From NCBI GenBank assembly GCA_023544495.1, contig JAMJFV010000004.1:1-32772 (forward strand): a stretch of 32,772 nucleotides of DNA, read 5' to 3'. The translations under genes and the position numbers were made by a program. This document shows positions 14,587 to 23,036 of this stretch, piece after piece; position 1 is the stretch's first letter, and the number at the start of each line of letters is the position of its first letter. This DNA comes from ANME-2 cluster archaeon. Its GTDB lineage: Archaea; Halobacteriota; Methanosarcinia; Methanosarcinales; Methanocomedenaceae. The notes beneath the pieces were generated by a model. That model searched no databases. It was given only the letters and a program-made list of their open reading frames with translations, and was not told where the DNA came from.

Positions 14587-17238
14587 CTATTCATCCTTCT
14601 TCAACACAGCATGAGCCGCAGCCAGCCTGGCAATCGGAATCCTGAATGGCGAGCAGCTCACATAATCCAGCCCGATATCATGGCAGAATATCACGCTGCT
14701 GGGTTCGCCGCCATGTTCGCCGCAGATACCGACCTTCAGGTCCGGCCTGGTTGACCGTCCCTTCTCAACCCCGATCTTGATGAGATGCCCCACACCTTTC
14801 TGGTCGATCGCCACAAAGGGGTCGATCTCAAGTATGCCGTGATCCACATAATAAGGCAGGAACTTGCCTGCATCATCACGACTCAGGCCGAAAGTTGTCT
14901 GGGTCAGGTCATTGGTGCCAAAACTAAAGAATTCAGCCTCAGCTGCTATCTCATCTGCAGTAATGGCCGCCCTGGGCAGTTCTATCATCGTACCGATAAG
15001 GTATTCCAGTTCCACTCCCTGCTCATCCATGACATTCCTCGCCACAGATTGAGCACTTTCTTTGGTAATCTTCAACTCATTGATATGCCCGACCAGGGGT
15101 ATCATCACTTCAGGGACTATCTCATATCCTTCCTTTGCCAGTTCGCAGGCAGCCTCAAATATTGCCCTGACCTGCATCTCATATATCTCCGGATAGGTGA
15201 TACCCAGCCTGCAGCCACGATGTCCAAGCATGGGATTGATCTCATGGAGGGATTCCACCCGTTTCATCAACTCCTGTAATTCATGGAGTTTATTGTTATC
15301 ACCGGAAGCTTTCAATTCCCTGTACTCTTCCATCAGTTCATCATGTTTTGGCAGGAATTCATGCAGAGGCGGGTCCAGCAACCTGATAGTAACCGGATAT
15401 CCTTTCATTACCTCGAAAATACCTTTGAAATCACCACGCTGCATGGGCAGCAGTTTATCCAGGGCAACCTTTCTCCCTTCTTCGGTATTGGCCAGTATCA
15501 TCTCCTGTACGATCGGTATCCGCTCGTCGCCGAAGAACATGTGTTCGGTACGGCACAGGCCAATCCCTTCAGCCCCGAAATCCCGGGCAGTCCGGGAGTC
15601 TTTAGGTGTATCTGCATTGGTCCTGACTCCTAGGGTCCTTACTTCGTCTGCCCATTCCAGTATAGTTTCCATTTCCCTGCTGATCTCAGGAGTTATAAGT
15701 TTTACCTGTCCTAAAATCACCTCACCTGTAGAGCCGTTCAAGGTGATATACTCATTTTCGGAAACGGTATGTCCATTCACGCTGAACTGCCCCCTTTCCT
15801 CATCGATCTGGATAGCACCGCATCCTGCCACGCAACACTTACCCATACCACGGGCCACCACTGCTGCATGGGACGTCATCCCGCCACGAACTGTCAGGAT
15901 GCCCTGGGAAACATGCATCCCTCCTATATCTTCAGGTGAGGTCTCGTTGCGCACCAGGATCACCTTCTCGCCTGCCTGGGCCATCTCCTCAGCACGTTCG
16001 GCGGTAAAAACAACTTTACCCACAGCAGCACCGGGCGAGGCAGGAAGTCCTTTGGCTATGGATTTGACTTTTTCATTCGGGTCTATCATGGGATGCAGGA
16101 GCTGGTCCAGCTGTTCGGGTTCAACCTTGAGCAGTGCCTCTTCTTTGGTGATCAGGCCTTCATTGAACATATCTGTGGCAATCTTGACCGCTGCCGCTGC
16201 TGTACGCTTTCCTGTCCTGGTTTGCAGCATGTAGAGTTTTCCTTGCTGGAAAGTGAATTCGATATCTTCCATTTCTTTGAAATGATGTTCAAGCCGCTCC
16301 TTGATGTCATCCAGTTGATCATATACATCCGGCATTTCACGTTTCAGGGCCTCTATGGAATGGGGAGTCCTGATCCCTGCCACTACATCCTCGCCCTGGG
16401 CATTCATGAGATACTCGCCGTAGAACTTTCTCTCACCGGTGGACGGGTTGCGGGTAAATGCTACGCCAGTACCTGAATTTTCGCCCATGTTGCCATAGAC
16501 CATGCACTGCACGTTCACGGCAGTGCCCCAGTTGTCGGGTATATTGTTTATCTTCCGGTAAGTTATGGCCCGTTTGGTATTCCAGGAATCAAATACGGCA
16601 TTGATGGATTTCCATAACTGGTCCATCGGGTCCTCAGGGAAGTCATCTCCGGTCTTTGATTTGACCAGTGCCTTATATTTTACCACCACGTCTTTGAGGG
16701 CTTCAGTATCCAGTTCGGTGTCATTGGTGACATTCAGTTCAGCTTTCTTGGCGTTCAGGACATCCTCGAATTCCTTATGTTCTATACCTAGCACAACATC
16801 TCCGAACATGTTGATGAAACGCCTGTAACAGTCATAGGCGAATCTCTCATCCGCTTCCTGTGCAAGACCGACCACGGTCTTGTCGTTAAGTCCCAGGTTA
16901 AGCACTGTATCCATCATACCTGGCATAGATATCCGGGCACCGGATCTGACAGATAACAATAAAGGTTTTACCGGGTCGCCGAATATAAAGCCCGTTTCTT
17001 TCTCCAGCTTTGCAAGCTGTTCTGCCACCTGTCCTTTCACCCCATCCGGATAATGCTGTTGGTGGTTGTAATAAACTGTACATACCTCAGTAGTTAAGGT
17101 AAATCCTTGAGGGACCGGTATTCCCTGTTTAGCCATCTCAGCCAGATGGGAACCTTTACCGCCAAGCAGATTTTTCATTCCAGCATTACCTTCGGTTTTG
17201 TTTCCACCGAAAAAATATACATATTTATGGTCTGCCAT
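14587..17238 (-). CDS. ppdK: Pyruvate, phosphate dikinase
   Basis: At 883 residues this is a full-length pyruvate phosphate dikinase. It has an N-terminal ATP-grasp domain starting FGGNKTEGNAGMKNLLGGKG and containing SVRSGARISMPGMMDTVLNLG. The swivelling phosphohistidine domain has GGMTSHAAVVARGMGK (His457), and the C-terminal PEP/pyruvate TIM barrel has LLDPPLHEFLP, GHRGCRLG, FGTNDLTQTTFG and the CGEHGGEPSS cysteine. It interconverts pyruvate, ATP and phosphate with PEP, AMP and PPi in the cytoplasm, supplying PEP for gluconeogenesis. A TTGGAGGACG site precedes the ATG. An AT-rich 219-bp gap upstream separates it from the divergent RAM-domain gene and should contain both promoters. Confidence 0.97.
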   Translation of the reverse strand: MADHKYVYFFGGNKTEGNAGMKNLLGGKGSHLAEMAKQGIPVPQGFTLTTEVCTVYYNHQQHYPDGVKGQVAEQLAKLEKETGFIFGDPVKPLLLSVRSGARISMPGMMDTVLNLGLNDKTVVGLAQEADERFAYDCYRRFINMFGDVVLGIEHKEFEDVLNAKKAELNVTNDTELDTEALKDVVVKYKALVKSKTGDDFPEDPMDQLWKSINAVFDSWNTKRAITYRKINNIPDNWGTAVNVQCMVYGNMGENSGTGVAFTRNPSTGERKFYGEYLMNAQGEDVVAGIRTPHSIEALKREMPDVYDQLDDIKERLEHHFKEMEDIEFTFQQGKLYMLQTRTGKRTAAAAVKIATDMFNEGLITKEEALLKVEPEQLDQLLHPMIDPNEKVKSIAKGLPASPGAAVGKVVFTAERAEEMAQAGEKVILVRNETSPEDIGGMHVSQGILTVRGGMTSHAAVVARGMGKCCVAGCGAIQIDEERGQFSVNGHTVSENEYITLNGSTGEVILGQVKLITPEISREMETILEWADEVRTLGVRTNADTPKDSRTARDFGAEGIGLCRTEHMFFGDERIPIVQEMILANTEEGRKVALDKLLPMQRGDFKGIFEVMKGYPVTIRLLDPPLHEFLPKHDELMEEYRELKASGDNNKLHELQELMKRVESLHEINPMLGHRGCRLGITYPEIYEMQVRAIFEAACELAKEGYEIVPEVMIPLVGHINELKITKESAQSVARNVMDEQGVELEYLIGTMIELPRAAITADEIAAEAEFFSFGTNDLTQTTFGLSRDDAGKFLPYYVDHGILEIDPFVAIDQKGVGHLIKIGVEKGRSTRPDLKVGICGEHGGEPSSVIFCHDIGLDYVSCSPFRIPIARLAAAHAVLKKDE

Positions 17239-17457
17239 GAAGCGTCCTCCAAATCCTGTCCTGAATAATTATTTTTACAAGCGACAATTTGACTCGAAAT
17301 TCAATTAAATGTTTAATAATATTACGGTATGATTTTGGTAAATTGCAGATAGTCCCGTAAAGTCATTGCCAGACAGAAATAAGTTTAAATATCATCTAGG
17401 TGACTTTTACTAATAATAATTTTAGGTAGTCATATAACTGGATAAGGAGAGGTTTCA

Positions 17458-17691
17458 TTGGCAATAGGATTCGTACTCATTAATATAGCTCCCGGCAGGG
17501 AACGCGAGGTTTTTGACATTCTGGTGAAGGAAGACAATATCCAGGAGATACATCCCTTATTCGGGGAATATGACCTTATCGCCAAGGTCACAATAAAGAA
17601 CCTGGAAGAACTGGGAGATATCGTTTTTAACAAGATCCGGAAGATAAAAGGGGTAACTGATACGAAGACCCTCACAGGTGCTGGTTTATAG
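17458..17691 (+). CDS. Stand-alone Lrp/AsnC ligand-binding (RAM) domain protein
   Basis: This 77-residue protein is only the alpha-beta RAM domain of Lrp/AsnC regulators, without the HTH. The typical features are GFVLINIAPGREREVFDIL, then the effector-site region HPLFGEYDLIAKV and IRKIKGVTDTKTLTG. The start is TTG at 17458, directly after AAGGAGAG; no ATG fits. Such stand-alone RAM proteins bind amino acids or modulate full-length Lrp proteins. It is divergent from ppdK and its last 20 bp overlap convergently with the end of the surface-protein gene. Confidence 0.85.
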   Translation: MAIGFVLINIAPGREREVFDILVKEDNIQEIHPLFGEYDLIAKVTIKNLEELGDIVFNKIRKIKGVTDTKTLTGAGL

Positions 17692-18919
17692 TCTTACCAG
17701 GATCATGCGTGTGTCTTCTCACTGCCGCCCATAGTATCAAAAATAACGTTGTCGCTACAAAAACGAATAGAGCAGGTGTTAGATTGACTTTTGGGGTCAC
17801 TAGATTTTCAGCAAAGTTCTTTCTGACATATATTTTCGTTTCATCTGAGATGCGCCCGCTATCTCCGGAGAGGGCTGAAACTTCAACAATATGGCCGCCT
17901 ACAGGTAAAGGTCCGCGTATGATGCTGTGCATCCCGGGTTGAGGGGCAGTTACCTCTTCAATGATATTTCCATCAATTGTTACGCGTGCTGTATCAAATG
18001 GACCACTGCCGCCGAGATAATAGGTAACATTAATACTCTCGTTCTTGTAGATCCTGTTTTCACCTTCATTATTGGTCACCTGAACCGATACTGAAATATT
18101 ACTGCTGCCTGTATTGCTGTTATTACCATTGGTGTTATTGCCATTGGTGTTATTACCATTGGTGTTATTACTATCAATTCCAGCTGATGTAATGGTTTTT
18201 ACGGATTTCGCTACGATAGGTTCTTCGAACTGGTATAGATGTTCTATGAATACTGCATTGCGAGTACTGCCCTTGAAAATACCCTTTATGTTAAATGAAA
18301 TTATTGTCTGGTCCTTTCCATTTGAAGTTACTCTATAATTGAAAGCATCATTTTCTTTCATTGTACGTTCCGTAACCATGACATTATTTTTATACAAACC
18401 AAGTGTTGCTGAATCATTCCCGAATTCTTCAATGTTAAGACTGTAATCCTGTTCCAGGATCAGATGAGTACCAGGTTCAAGTTTTTCGTCCCGGTCAGTG
18501 ATAAGAAATTCTGTCGCGGGGCGTGATGGATCAATATATTGTATTATCCTCAAAGTAGCGAACTTATTATCGGAATCAATGTTCAATAATGTTATGGCAA
18601 GTACAGTGAAATCCTTTTCGTCATATTTTCTGGTAAAATTATAGACCATACCCTTGCTAATGAAGCTTTCCTCGTCAATGGTTTGTCCGTCAAGTGTTAT
18701 CCTTATGATCGCCTTGCTTCCGGATGAAGCTGGTTCTACCACAGTAACACTGTATCCCTGGTAGAGTTCATATGATTCACCAATACCCAGCACTCCTTCT
18801 CTGGTGAGTATCATTGACCTTGTTTCCAGAGCATGTGACGGAGCTATAAAAAACGATGACAATAAAAGCAATAAAAAGATCTGGACGAAAATCATTCTTT
18901 TACGAGGTTCTTTTCTCAC
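17672..18919 (-). CDS. S-layer-type surface protein with two S-layer-like domains, Asn/Thr-rich linker and membrane anchor
   Basis: The 415-residue protein starts (GTG) with a basic N-region and signal peptide (VQIFLLLLLSSFFIAPSHA). It then has two tandem beta domains that look like the archaeal S-layer DUF1608-type module: about residues 36-130 (VLGIGESYELYQGYSVTVVE) and 140-235 (EPGTHLILEQDYSLNIEEF). A low-complexity linker of NNTNG units follows, then an Ig-like segment (NESINVTYYLGG, ending near residue 365), and a C-terminal helix (LFVFVATTLFLILWAAV) with a basic tail. The linker and the domains carry many N-x-T/S glycosylation sequons. It is most likely part of the cell envelope. Its 3' end overlaps the RAM gene by 20 bp. 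Confidence 0.75.
   Translation of the reverse strand: MRKEPRKRMIFVQIFLLLLLSSFFIAPSHALETRSMILTREGVLGIGESYELYQGYSVTVVEPASSGSKAIIRITLDGQTIDEESFISKGMVYNFTRKYDEKDFTVLAITLLNIDSDNKFATLRIIQYIDPSRPATEFLITDRDEKLEPGTHLILEQDYSLNIEEFGNDSATLGLYKNNVMVTERTMKENDAFNYRVTSNGKDQTIISFNIKGIFKGSTRNAVFIEHLYQFEEPIVAKSVKTITSAGIDSNNTNGNNTNGNNTNGNNSNTGSSNISVSVQVTNNEGENRIYKNESINVTYYLGGSGPFDTARVTIDGNIIEEVTAPQPGMHSIIRGPLPVGGHIVEVSALSGDSGRISDETKIYVRKNFAENLVTPKVNLTPALFVFVATTLFLILWAAVRRHTHDPGKTINQHL
18126..18170 (-). repeat. 15-bp coding tandem repeat (three units) in the surface-protein linker
   Basis: Three consecutive 15-bp units (ACCATTGGTGTTATT, with one base change in the middle copy) encode NNTNG repeats on the minus strand. 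Slippage could change the number of N-N-T glycosylation sequons in the linker without shifting the frame. Confidence 0.8.
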
Positions 18920-18980
18920 TTGACCACCATTTCAGTTGAAGGTAGATAAAAAATGTTAAGGGGATAATTGATCATATCCC

Positions 18981-19211
18981 CTATTCACATCCTGTGGTAT
19001 ATATTGAATCAATGCAATATTTACAAAGAAAACGGGGAAGGTTCGTTTCCTTAATCTTAACTGGCATGGGGTATTTGCCTTCCCATATCTGCAAGTCAGC
19101 CCGCTGGGCATGTTCCATACATAATCCCATACCGCACACGATACATACAGCAACTGCTTCTTCGGTTTCATTATTTTCATCATGGATAAAGCATTTCAAC
19201 ATATCTCTCAC
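18981..19211 (-). CDS. DUF2180 family cysteine-rich protein (copy 1)
   Basis: This 76-residue protein belongs with DUF2180, a small cysteine/histidine-rich family in methanogens. It has MLKCFIHDENNETEEA, then AVCIVCGMGLCMEHAQRADL with C-x2-C-x4-C-x2-H spacing, and a final FLCKYCIDSI. The pattern implies zinc (or another metal) binding in a treble-clef or ribbon fold. The initial cysteine motif is altered: where the neighbour has CYICAQEG, this copy has CFIHDENN, replacing one cysteine by histidine. It is 3 bp downstream of its paralogue and shares its promoter. Function unknown. Confidence 0.75.
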   Translation of the reverse strand: MRDMLKCFIHDENNETEEAVAVCIVCGMGLCMEHAQRADLQIWEGKYPMPVKIKETNLPRFLCKYCIDSIYTTGCE

Positions 19212-19214
19212 TCC

Positions 19215-19436
19215 TTAAATATTCTCTTTCAGGGCCCTATGACATGGTGGACAGATGATACGTTTTATATGTTCAGTATCCGGTTTAAGTCTGACAGGAT
19301 ATGTTCCGTCCCACACCGGTGTCTCTTCTCTCATCATATGTTTACGGCATACTCCCATACCGCATACAATGCAGACCCCCACAGCATCGGAGTCATTTCC
19401 CTCCTGTGCGCATATATAGCATTTCATATATTTCAC
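19215..19436 (-). CDS. DUF2180 family cysteine-rich protein (copy 2)
   Basis: A 73-residue paralogue of the next gene, with the complete motif: CYICAQEG at the N-terminus, GVCIVCGMGVCRKHMMREET in the middle and IICPPCHRAL at the end. Six to eight cysteines and two histidines suggest binding of two zinc ions. The ATG at 19436 follows GGTGA at good distance (a second in-frame ATG lies at 19427). A TATA-like TTTATAAAATT lies about 80 bp upstream, implying a leader of roughly 50 nt. Both copies probably come from a local duplication. Confidence 0.8.
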   Translation of the reverse strand: MKYMKCYICAQEGNDSDAVGVCIVCGMGVCRKHMMREETPVWDGTYPVRLKPDTEHIKRIICPPCHRALKENI

Positions 19437-19512
19437 CTGCTCCTGAAAGTGTTGTTTACCATTCCAGGTTCATTTGTTCGAGCGGAATTATATGTACGGT
19501 GACCTCCACCCA

Positions 19513-19523
19513 ATTTTATAAAG
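19513..19523 (-). promoter_or_regulatory. TATA-like element of the DUF2180 pair
   Basis: The minus strand reads CCTTTATAAAATTGG here, 77-87 bp before the first DUF2180 start. The rest of the 19437-19699 spacer is AT-rich and I see no gene in it. Confidence 0.4.
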
Positions 19524-19699
19524 GTTATGATTGTTGATACGTTAATAGTTTACGCAATCAGTCTGTGATAACACTTTCATAAGAATAATATCAATTATAG
19601 TCAAGAACATAATATTTTGTGCTGGTAAATCCTATCGGTTTTGTCAATACCGGGAATAAGAGTGGATTCCATCCTGGATTGATACACCTTGAAAATAAT

Positions 19700-20146
19700 T
19701 CATTTAACGTAATTTTCCCTGAGATGTAACCTCGTTTTTTTCAATATCAGCTTGATTATAGCACCACTGCTGCACGTACTGCAAGGTTCGTATTTTGTTA
19801 CGCGTACCACTTTTGCAGTTATTCCCCTGGAAGTCAATTCCCTTTCAAGGTCAACTTCCCTGAAGTGCTGGTCATGTCCCAGTACGATGATATCCGGCTT
19901 GATATCCGTCAAAGGCTTGAACATATCATGCGCGTCACCCAGCAGGGCATGGTCTACCACTTTCAATGACCGTACCATGATCAGTCGCTGCTCTTCAGGA
20001 AGTAATGGTTTTGGTTTATGGTTTACCATTGAGCTGCATGCAACTATTACCCATAGTTCATCGCCCAGTTTTTTTGCTTCTTCCAGATATACGAGATGTC
20101 CCGGATGAAGTATATCAAACGTCCCGGTCGCCAGAACCCTTACCAA
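19700..20146 (-). CDS. ribL: Archaeal FAD synthase
   Basis: The 148-residue protein is a nucleotidyltransferase of the archaeal RibL type, which adenylylates FMN to FAD. The N-terminal ATGTFDILHPGHL contains the HxGH motif, followed by KPLLPEEQRLIMVRSL and LGHDQHF. The conserved cysteines in EPCSTCSSG near the C-terminus match the redox-sensitive cysteines described for Methanocaldococcus RibL. The start is a TTG at 20146 with a GGTGAT about 8 nt upstream. It is divergent from mtd and separated from it by about 160 bp. Confidence 0.9.
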   Translation of the reverse strand: MVRVLATGTFDILHPGHLVYLEEAKKLGDELWVIVACSSMVNHKPKPLLPEEQRLIMVRSLKVVDHALLGDAHDMFKPLTDIKPDIIVLGHDQHFREVDLERELTSRGITAKVVRVTKYEPCSTCSSGAIIKLILKKTRLHLRENYVK

Positions 20147-20265
20147 CCAATATCACCGGCATGTACATTCTGCTGCTTTATCATAAGGATTCCGACGTTA
20201 TAGTTGTATATTAATAATTACAATTATGTTTCTCTGACATGGTTTTTTCCGAACAATATCAAAAA

Positions 20266-20274
20266 ACATATAAG
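20266..20274 (+). promoter_or_regulatory. TATA box of mtd
   Basis: ACATATAAG lies about 32-40 bp upstream of the mtd ATG in an AT-rich stretch. With the usual 25-bp spacing the transcript would start only about 10 nt before the gene, so the mRNA would have a very short leader. Confidence 0.5.
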
Positions 20275-20305
20275 TACATCATCCAATTTCATTTTTGTGA
20301 TCCAT

Positions 20306-21136
20306 ATGGTAAAAATAGGATTCATTAAATTGGGAAACTTGGGGATGTCCCAGGTAATCGACCTCATTCTTGATGAGATCGCGGCAAGAGAAGGAATAGA
20401 GATCCGGAGTTTTGGGACGGGAGCCAAAATGGGGAAGGGGGAAGCTGAACATACGAAACACTTCAGGAACTATGAAGCTGATTTCTATGTCATGATCAGC
20501 CCCAACTCATCAGCCCCAGGTCCCACAGCTGCACGGGAGATATGGAAGGACAGACCTGTAATCGTTATATCTGACGGTCCGACCAAGAAGGATGACCGCC
20601 AGGCCCTGGAGGATGCAGGTTTCGGATACATAATTATGAAAGTGGATCCCCTCATCGGCGCCAAGACAGAGTTCCTGGACTGTGTGGAGATGGCCAGTTT
20701 CAACAGCGATGCCATGAAAGTACTGTCCACCTGCGGTGTGGTCAGGCTTATACAGGAAGCATTTGACAGTGTTATTGACCAGGCAAACGCAGGTAAGTCA
20801 GGCAAGGACCTTGAACTGCCTCATATTCTGGCAACCGCACAAAAGGCCGTGGAGAGTGCAAGATTCAATAATCCGTATGCCAAGGCCAAGGCGCTGGCAG
20901 CCCTGCACATGGCCGACAAGGTGGCTGAGATCAATTTCCCTGCCTGCTTCATGATGAAGGAGATCGAGCAGATTACCCTGACAACAGCGACCGGTCACGA
21001 AATGATGAGAGCAGCAGCCCAGCTGGCCATTGATGCCAGGGAGATTGAGAAGGGCAATGATGCAGTGTTCAGGCAGCCACACATGAAGGACGGTAGCCGA
21101 AGGACCAAGACAAAACTTTACGAGAAACCGCAGTAG
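20306..21136 (+). CDS. mtd: F420-dependent methylene-tetrahydromethanopterin dehydrogenase
   Basis: The 276-residue protein is Mtd, starting MVKIGFIKLGNLGMSQVIDL with the conserved FGTGAKMGKGE, YVMISPNSSAPGPT and ISDGPTKKDDR stretches. It reversibly oxidises methylene-H4MPT to methenyl-H4MPT with F420, a core step of methanogenesis and of reverse methanogenesis in ANME archaea, in the cytoplasm. The ATG at 20306 gives the family's normal N-terminus; an upstream in-frame ATG at 20204 would add 34 unrelated residues and lies before the TATA box. It appears monocistronic, ending in a hairpin terminator. Its presence is the strongest evidence for a methane-metabolising archaeon. Confidence 0.98.
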   Translation: MVKIGFIKLGNLGMSQVIDLILDEIAAREGIEIRSFGTGAKMGKGEAEHTKHFRNYEADFYVMISPNSSAPGPTAAREIWKDRPVIVISDGPTKKDDRQALEDAGFGYIIMKVDPLIGAKTEFLDCVEMASFNSDAMKVLSTCGVVRLIQEAFDSVIDQANAGKSGKDLELPHILATAQKAVESARFNNPYAKAKALAALHMADKVAEINFPACFMMKEIEQITLTTATGHEMMRAAAQLAIDAREIEKGNDAVFRQPHMKDGSRRTKTKLYEKPQ

Positions 21137-21146
21137 CGTTATTGAA

Positions 21147-21180
21147 GGGGCGGTATTCGCCCCACTTTTAAATTTTATAG
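21147..21180 (+). terminator. Hairpin terminator after mtd
   Basis: GGGGCG (21147-21152) and CGCCCC (21158-21163) form a six-pair all-GC stem with a 5-nt loop. It is followed by ACTTTTAAATTTTATAG and then T-tracts, which in archaea favour termination. It lies 11 bp after the mtd stop. Confidence 0.7.
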
Positions 21181-21290
21181 TATACTTTTTTATACTTTTT
21201 TATACTTTTTTATATTATTCCATTATTATTCCATTATTATCCATTATTATCCATTATTTTCCATTATTTTCCATGTTATTATCTATTGTT
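21181..21290. repeat. AT-rich short-period repeat with phased T-tracts
   Basis: TATACTTTTT occurs three times in a row at exactly 10-bp spacing (21181-21210). A run of CCATTATTAT/CCATTATTTT variants with mostly 10-11 bp period follows, to about 21290. T-tracts in phase with the helical turn suggest intrinsically curved DNA. The block lies between the mtd terminator and the Tfx gene. Confidence 0.75.
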
Positions 21291-21369
21291 GTATTTTTTC
21301 GTTATTCCGTTATTCAACACTGCAGAATCCACCAAAGTTATTACTTTGAAAAGATAGATAGTACTATCA

Positions 21370-21777
21370 ATGCCTAACAACTCTTTTTTGACCACTCGGC
21401 AAAAACGGGTATTGGAACTTCGTATACAGGGTTATATGCAGGACCGCATCGCTAAGATGTTAAATACCAGCCGAGTCAATGTCAGTGTGATCGAAAAAAG
21501 GGCGTACCAGAATATAGAAAAGGCAAAAGCTACCCTGGTGGAATGGGAACAGCTCCAGGCACTGGTGTCCATTGCCATTGAGCAGGACACTGATGTCATG
21601 TCCATCCCCCGCATCATATTCAATGAGGCAGACAGTGCAGGAATAAAGATGCATGGAAATACATTAGATATCATCACCCAGATACATAAGACCGTGCCAG
21701 GTGCAATAGAGCACCGGAGGGTGAAACACCCTTTTATAATCTATATTAGCAGGAGCGGTGAAATATCCTTTGGCTGA
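21370..21777 (+). CDS. Tfx-family HTH transcriptional regulator
   Basis: The 135-residue protein matches the Tfx family. The N-terminal HTH reads FLTTRQKRVLELRIQGYMQD, then RIAKMLNTSRVNVSVIEKRA (residues about 6-45). A basic helix (YQNIEKAKATL) follows, and a C-terminal domain of about 75 residues ends IIYISRSGEISFG. In Methanothermobacter Tfx binds the promoter of the molybdenum formylmethanofuran dehydrogenase operon, so a role in methane-metabolism genes is plausible here. It lies after the curved repeat downstream of mtd, and its end overlaps the next gene by 20 bp. Confidence 0.85.
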   Translation: MPNNSFLTTRQKRVLELRIQGYMQDRIAKMLNTSRVNVSVIEKRAYQNIEKAKATLVEWEQLQALVSIAIEQDTDVMSIPRIIFNEADSAGIKMHGNTLDIITQIHKTVPGAIEHRRVKHPFIIYISRSGEISFG

Positions 21778-22987
21778 TCTTTCATATGACATTGTAGTGG
21801 TGGGCGGAGGGCCTGCCGGTGCCATGTCTGCAAGATATGCAGCGATGAATGGTGCAAGGACCCTTATCATTGAAGAACACCGGGCTGCGGGTTCACCTGT
21901 ACAATGTACGGGACTGGTGAGCAGCAAGACCCTGGATGTATGTGGTATCAGATCCGGGCCATGGGTGTACCAGGAAGTTACCGGAGCGCATATATTTGCA
22001 CCCGACGGCAGCAACATTTCCATTGGCGGTGAAAAGGTCAGGGCATATGTGGTCGACCGCAAGATGTTTGACCGAAATTTGCTGAGACAGGCTGCCGCAG
22101 AGGGTGCCGAAGTCATGATAGGAACGAAGGCAGTGGGATTGCAGGATGTTGATGGCATGAAGGTACTTGAGGTTGTATACAGCGGCAGGAAGATGCGAAT
22201 CAAAGCAGGAGTGGTCATCGGCGCCGACGGTGTGCAGGGGAGTATTGCACGATGGAGCGGCCTGGGCCAGGTGCAAAAGGTCCTGTCCGGGGTGCAGATA
22301 GAGACCGTATATGATGTGGCAGATACTGACCATGTTGAGGTGTTTGTGGGCAGAGCAGTGCCCGGCTTCTTTGCATGGGTGGTGCCTGTGAGCGATAATA
22401 CTGCACGTATCGGATTGTGTGTCGATCCGGCCAGGACGCAATTGAGCGCTTACGAGCACCTTATGCAGTTCCTGGCCACCAATCCAAGGATGAAAGCACG
22501 TGCAGGAAGCGGATGTTCGGATATGGTGGTGGGTTGCATCCCCCTGGGTCCACAATCATGTACCGTGAGCAACGGTGTGCTTATCTCAGGGGATGCGGCG
22601 GGCCAGGTCAAGCCCACGTCGGGCGGTGGTGTGTATATGGGTGCCCTGTGTGCTAAGATCGCAGGTGAGGTAGCCGCACATGCAGCGCTGTCGGGTGATA
22701 CATCTGCGGAGGCGCTGATGGAGTACGATAAAAGGTGGCGCCATGCTGTCGGGCGCGAACTGGCTGTAGGGATGCGTATACATAAGGTGTTCGGACGACT
22801 GGACGGTGAGGATTTCAATGAACTGATCCGCTTCTGTGGCGAGCCTGAAGTGCTGGAGCTTATCAATCAGTATGGGGATATTGACCACCCGTCAGTGTTG
22901 CTGGGGAAGCTGGTAGCCAGGACGAAAGGAAAAAAGTTGCTGGGTGTTTTCAGGGTTGCATTAAAGGCAATGATGGGAAAAGAATAA
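21758..22987 (+). CDS. Geranylgeranyl reductase family FAD protein (archaeal lipid reductase)
   Basis: The protein (about 409 aa) is a flavoprotein of the geranylgeranyl reductase family. It has FAD motif DIVVVGGGPAGAMSARYAA at the N-terminus, SPVQCTGLVS with the PxxCG-like cysteine motif usual in this family, GADGVQGSIARW, and the second FAD motif LISGDAAGQVKPTSGGGVY. These enzymes saturate the isoprenoid chains of archaeal lipids or quinone-like compounds. The start is GTG at 21758, which sits very close to AGGAG, or TTG at 21773, which gives (M)ADLSYDIVVVGG. Both overlap or touch the Tfx end, so translation is probably coupled. Substrate within the family is not decided. Confidence 0.85.
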   Translation: MKYPLADLSYDIVVVGGGPAGAMSARYAAMNGARTLIIEEHRAAGSPVQCTGLVSSKTLDVCGIRSGPWVYQEVTGAHIFAPDGSNISIGGEKVRAYVVDRKMFDRNLLRQAAAEGAEVMIGTKAVGLQDVDGMKVLEVVYSGRKMRIKAGVVIGADGVQGSIARWSGLGQVQKVLSGVQIETVYDVADTDHVEVFVGRAVPGFFAWVVPVSDNTARIGLCVDPARTQLSAYEHLMQFLATNPRMKARAGSGCSDMVVGCIPLGPQSCTVSNGVLISGDAAGQVKPTSGGGVYMGALCAKIAGEVAAHAALSGDTSAEALMEYDKRWRHAVGRELAVGMRIHKVFGRLDGEDFNELIRFCGEPEVLELINQYGDIDHPSVLLGKLVARTKGKKLLGVFRVALKAMMGKE

Positions 22988-23036
22988 CTGAATAACTGAA
23001 CGTATTATGTCAATTACGTTTACTGTAGGTAATACA

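Noticed and set aside
15197..16234. Long plus-strand open frame of 345 codons
   Set aside because: It is antisense to pyruvate phosphate dikinase, is serine/isoleucine-rich without motifs, and is explained by the codon use of the real gene.
17672..17691. Convergent overlap of the RAM-domain and surface-protein genes as a sign of mis-annotation
   Set aside because: Both reading frames are well supported to their stops; a 20-bp tail overlap between convergent genes is common.
20204..20305. N-terminal extension of mtd from an upstream ATG
   Set aside because: The 34 extra residues do not fit the Mtd family, and the extension begins upstream of the TATA box.
21181..21290. CRISPR-like array
   Set aside because: The repeated units are only about 10 bp, AT-only and without spacers; it is a simple-sequence repeat.
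21893..22555. Minus-strand open frame of 220 codons
   Set aside because: Antisense to the geranylgeranyl reductase gene; His/Cys-rich composition typical of a shadow frame and no recognisable domain.
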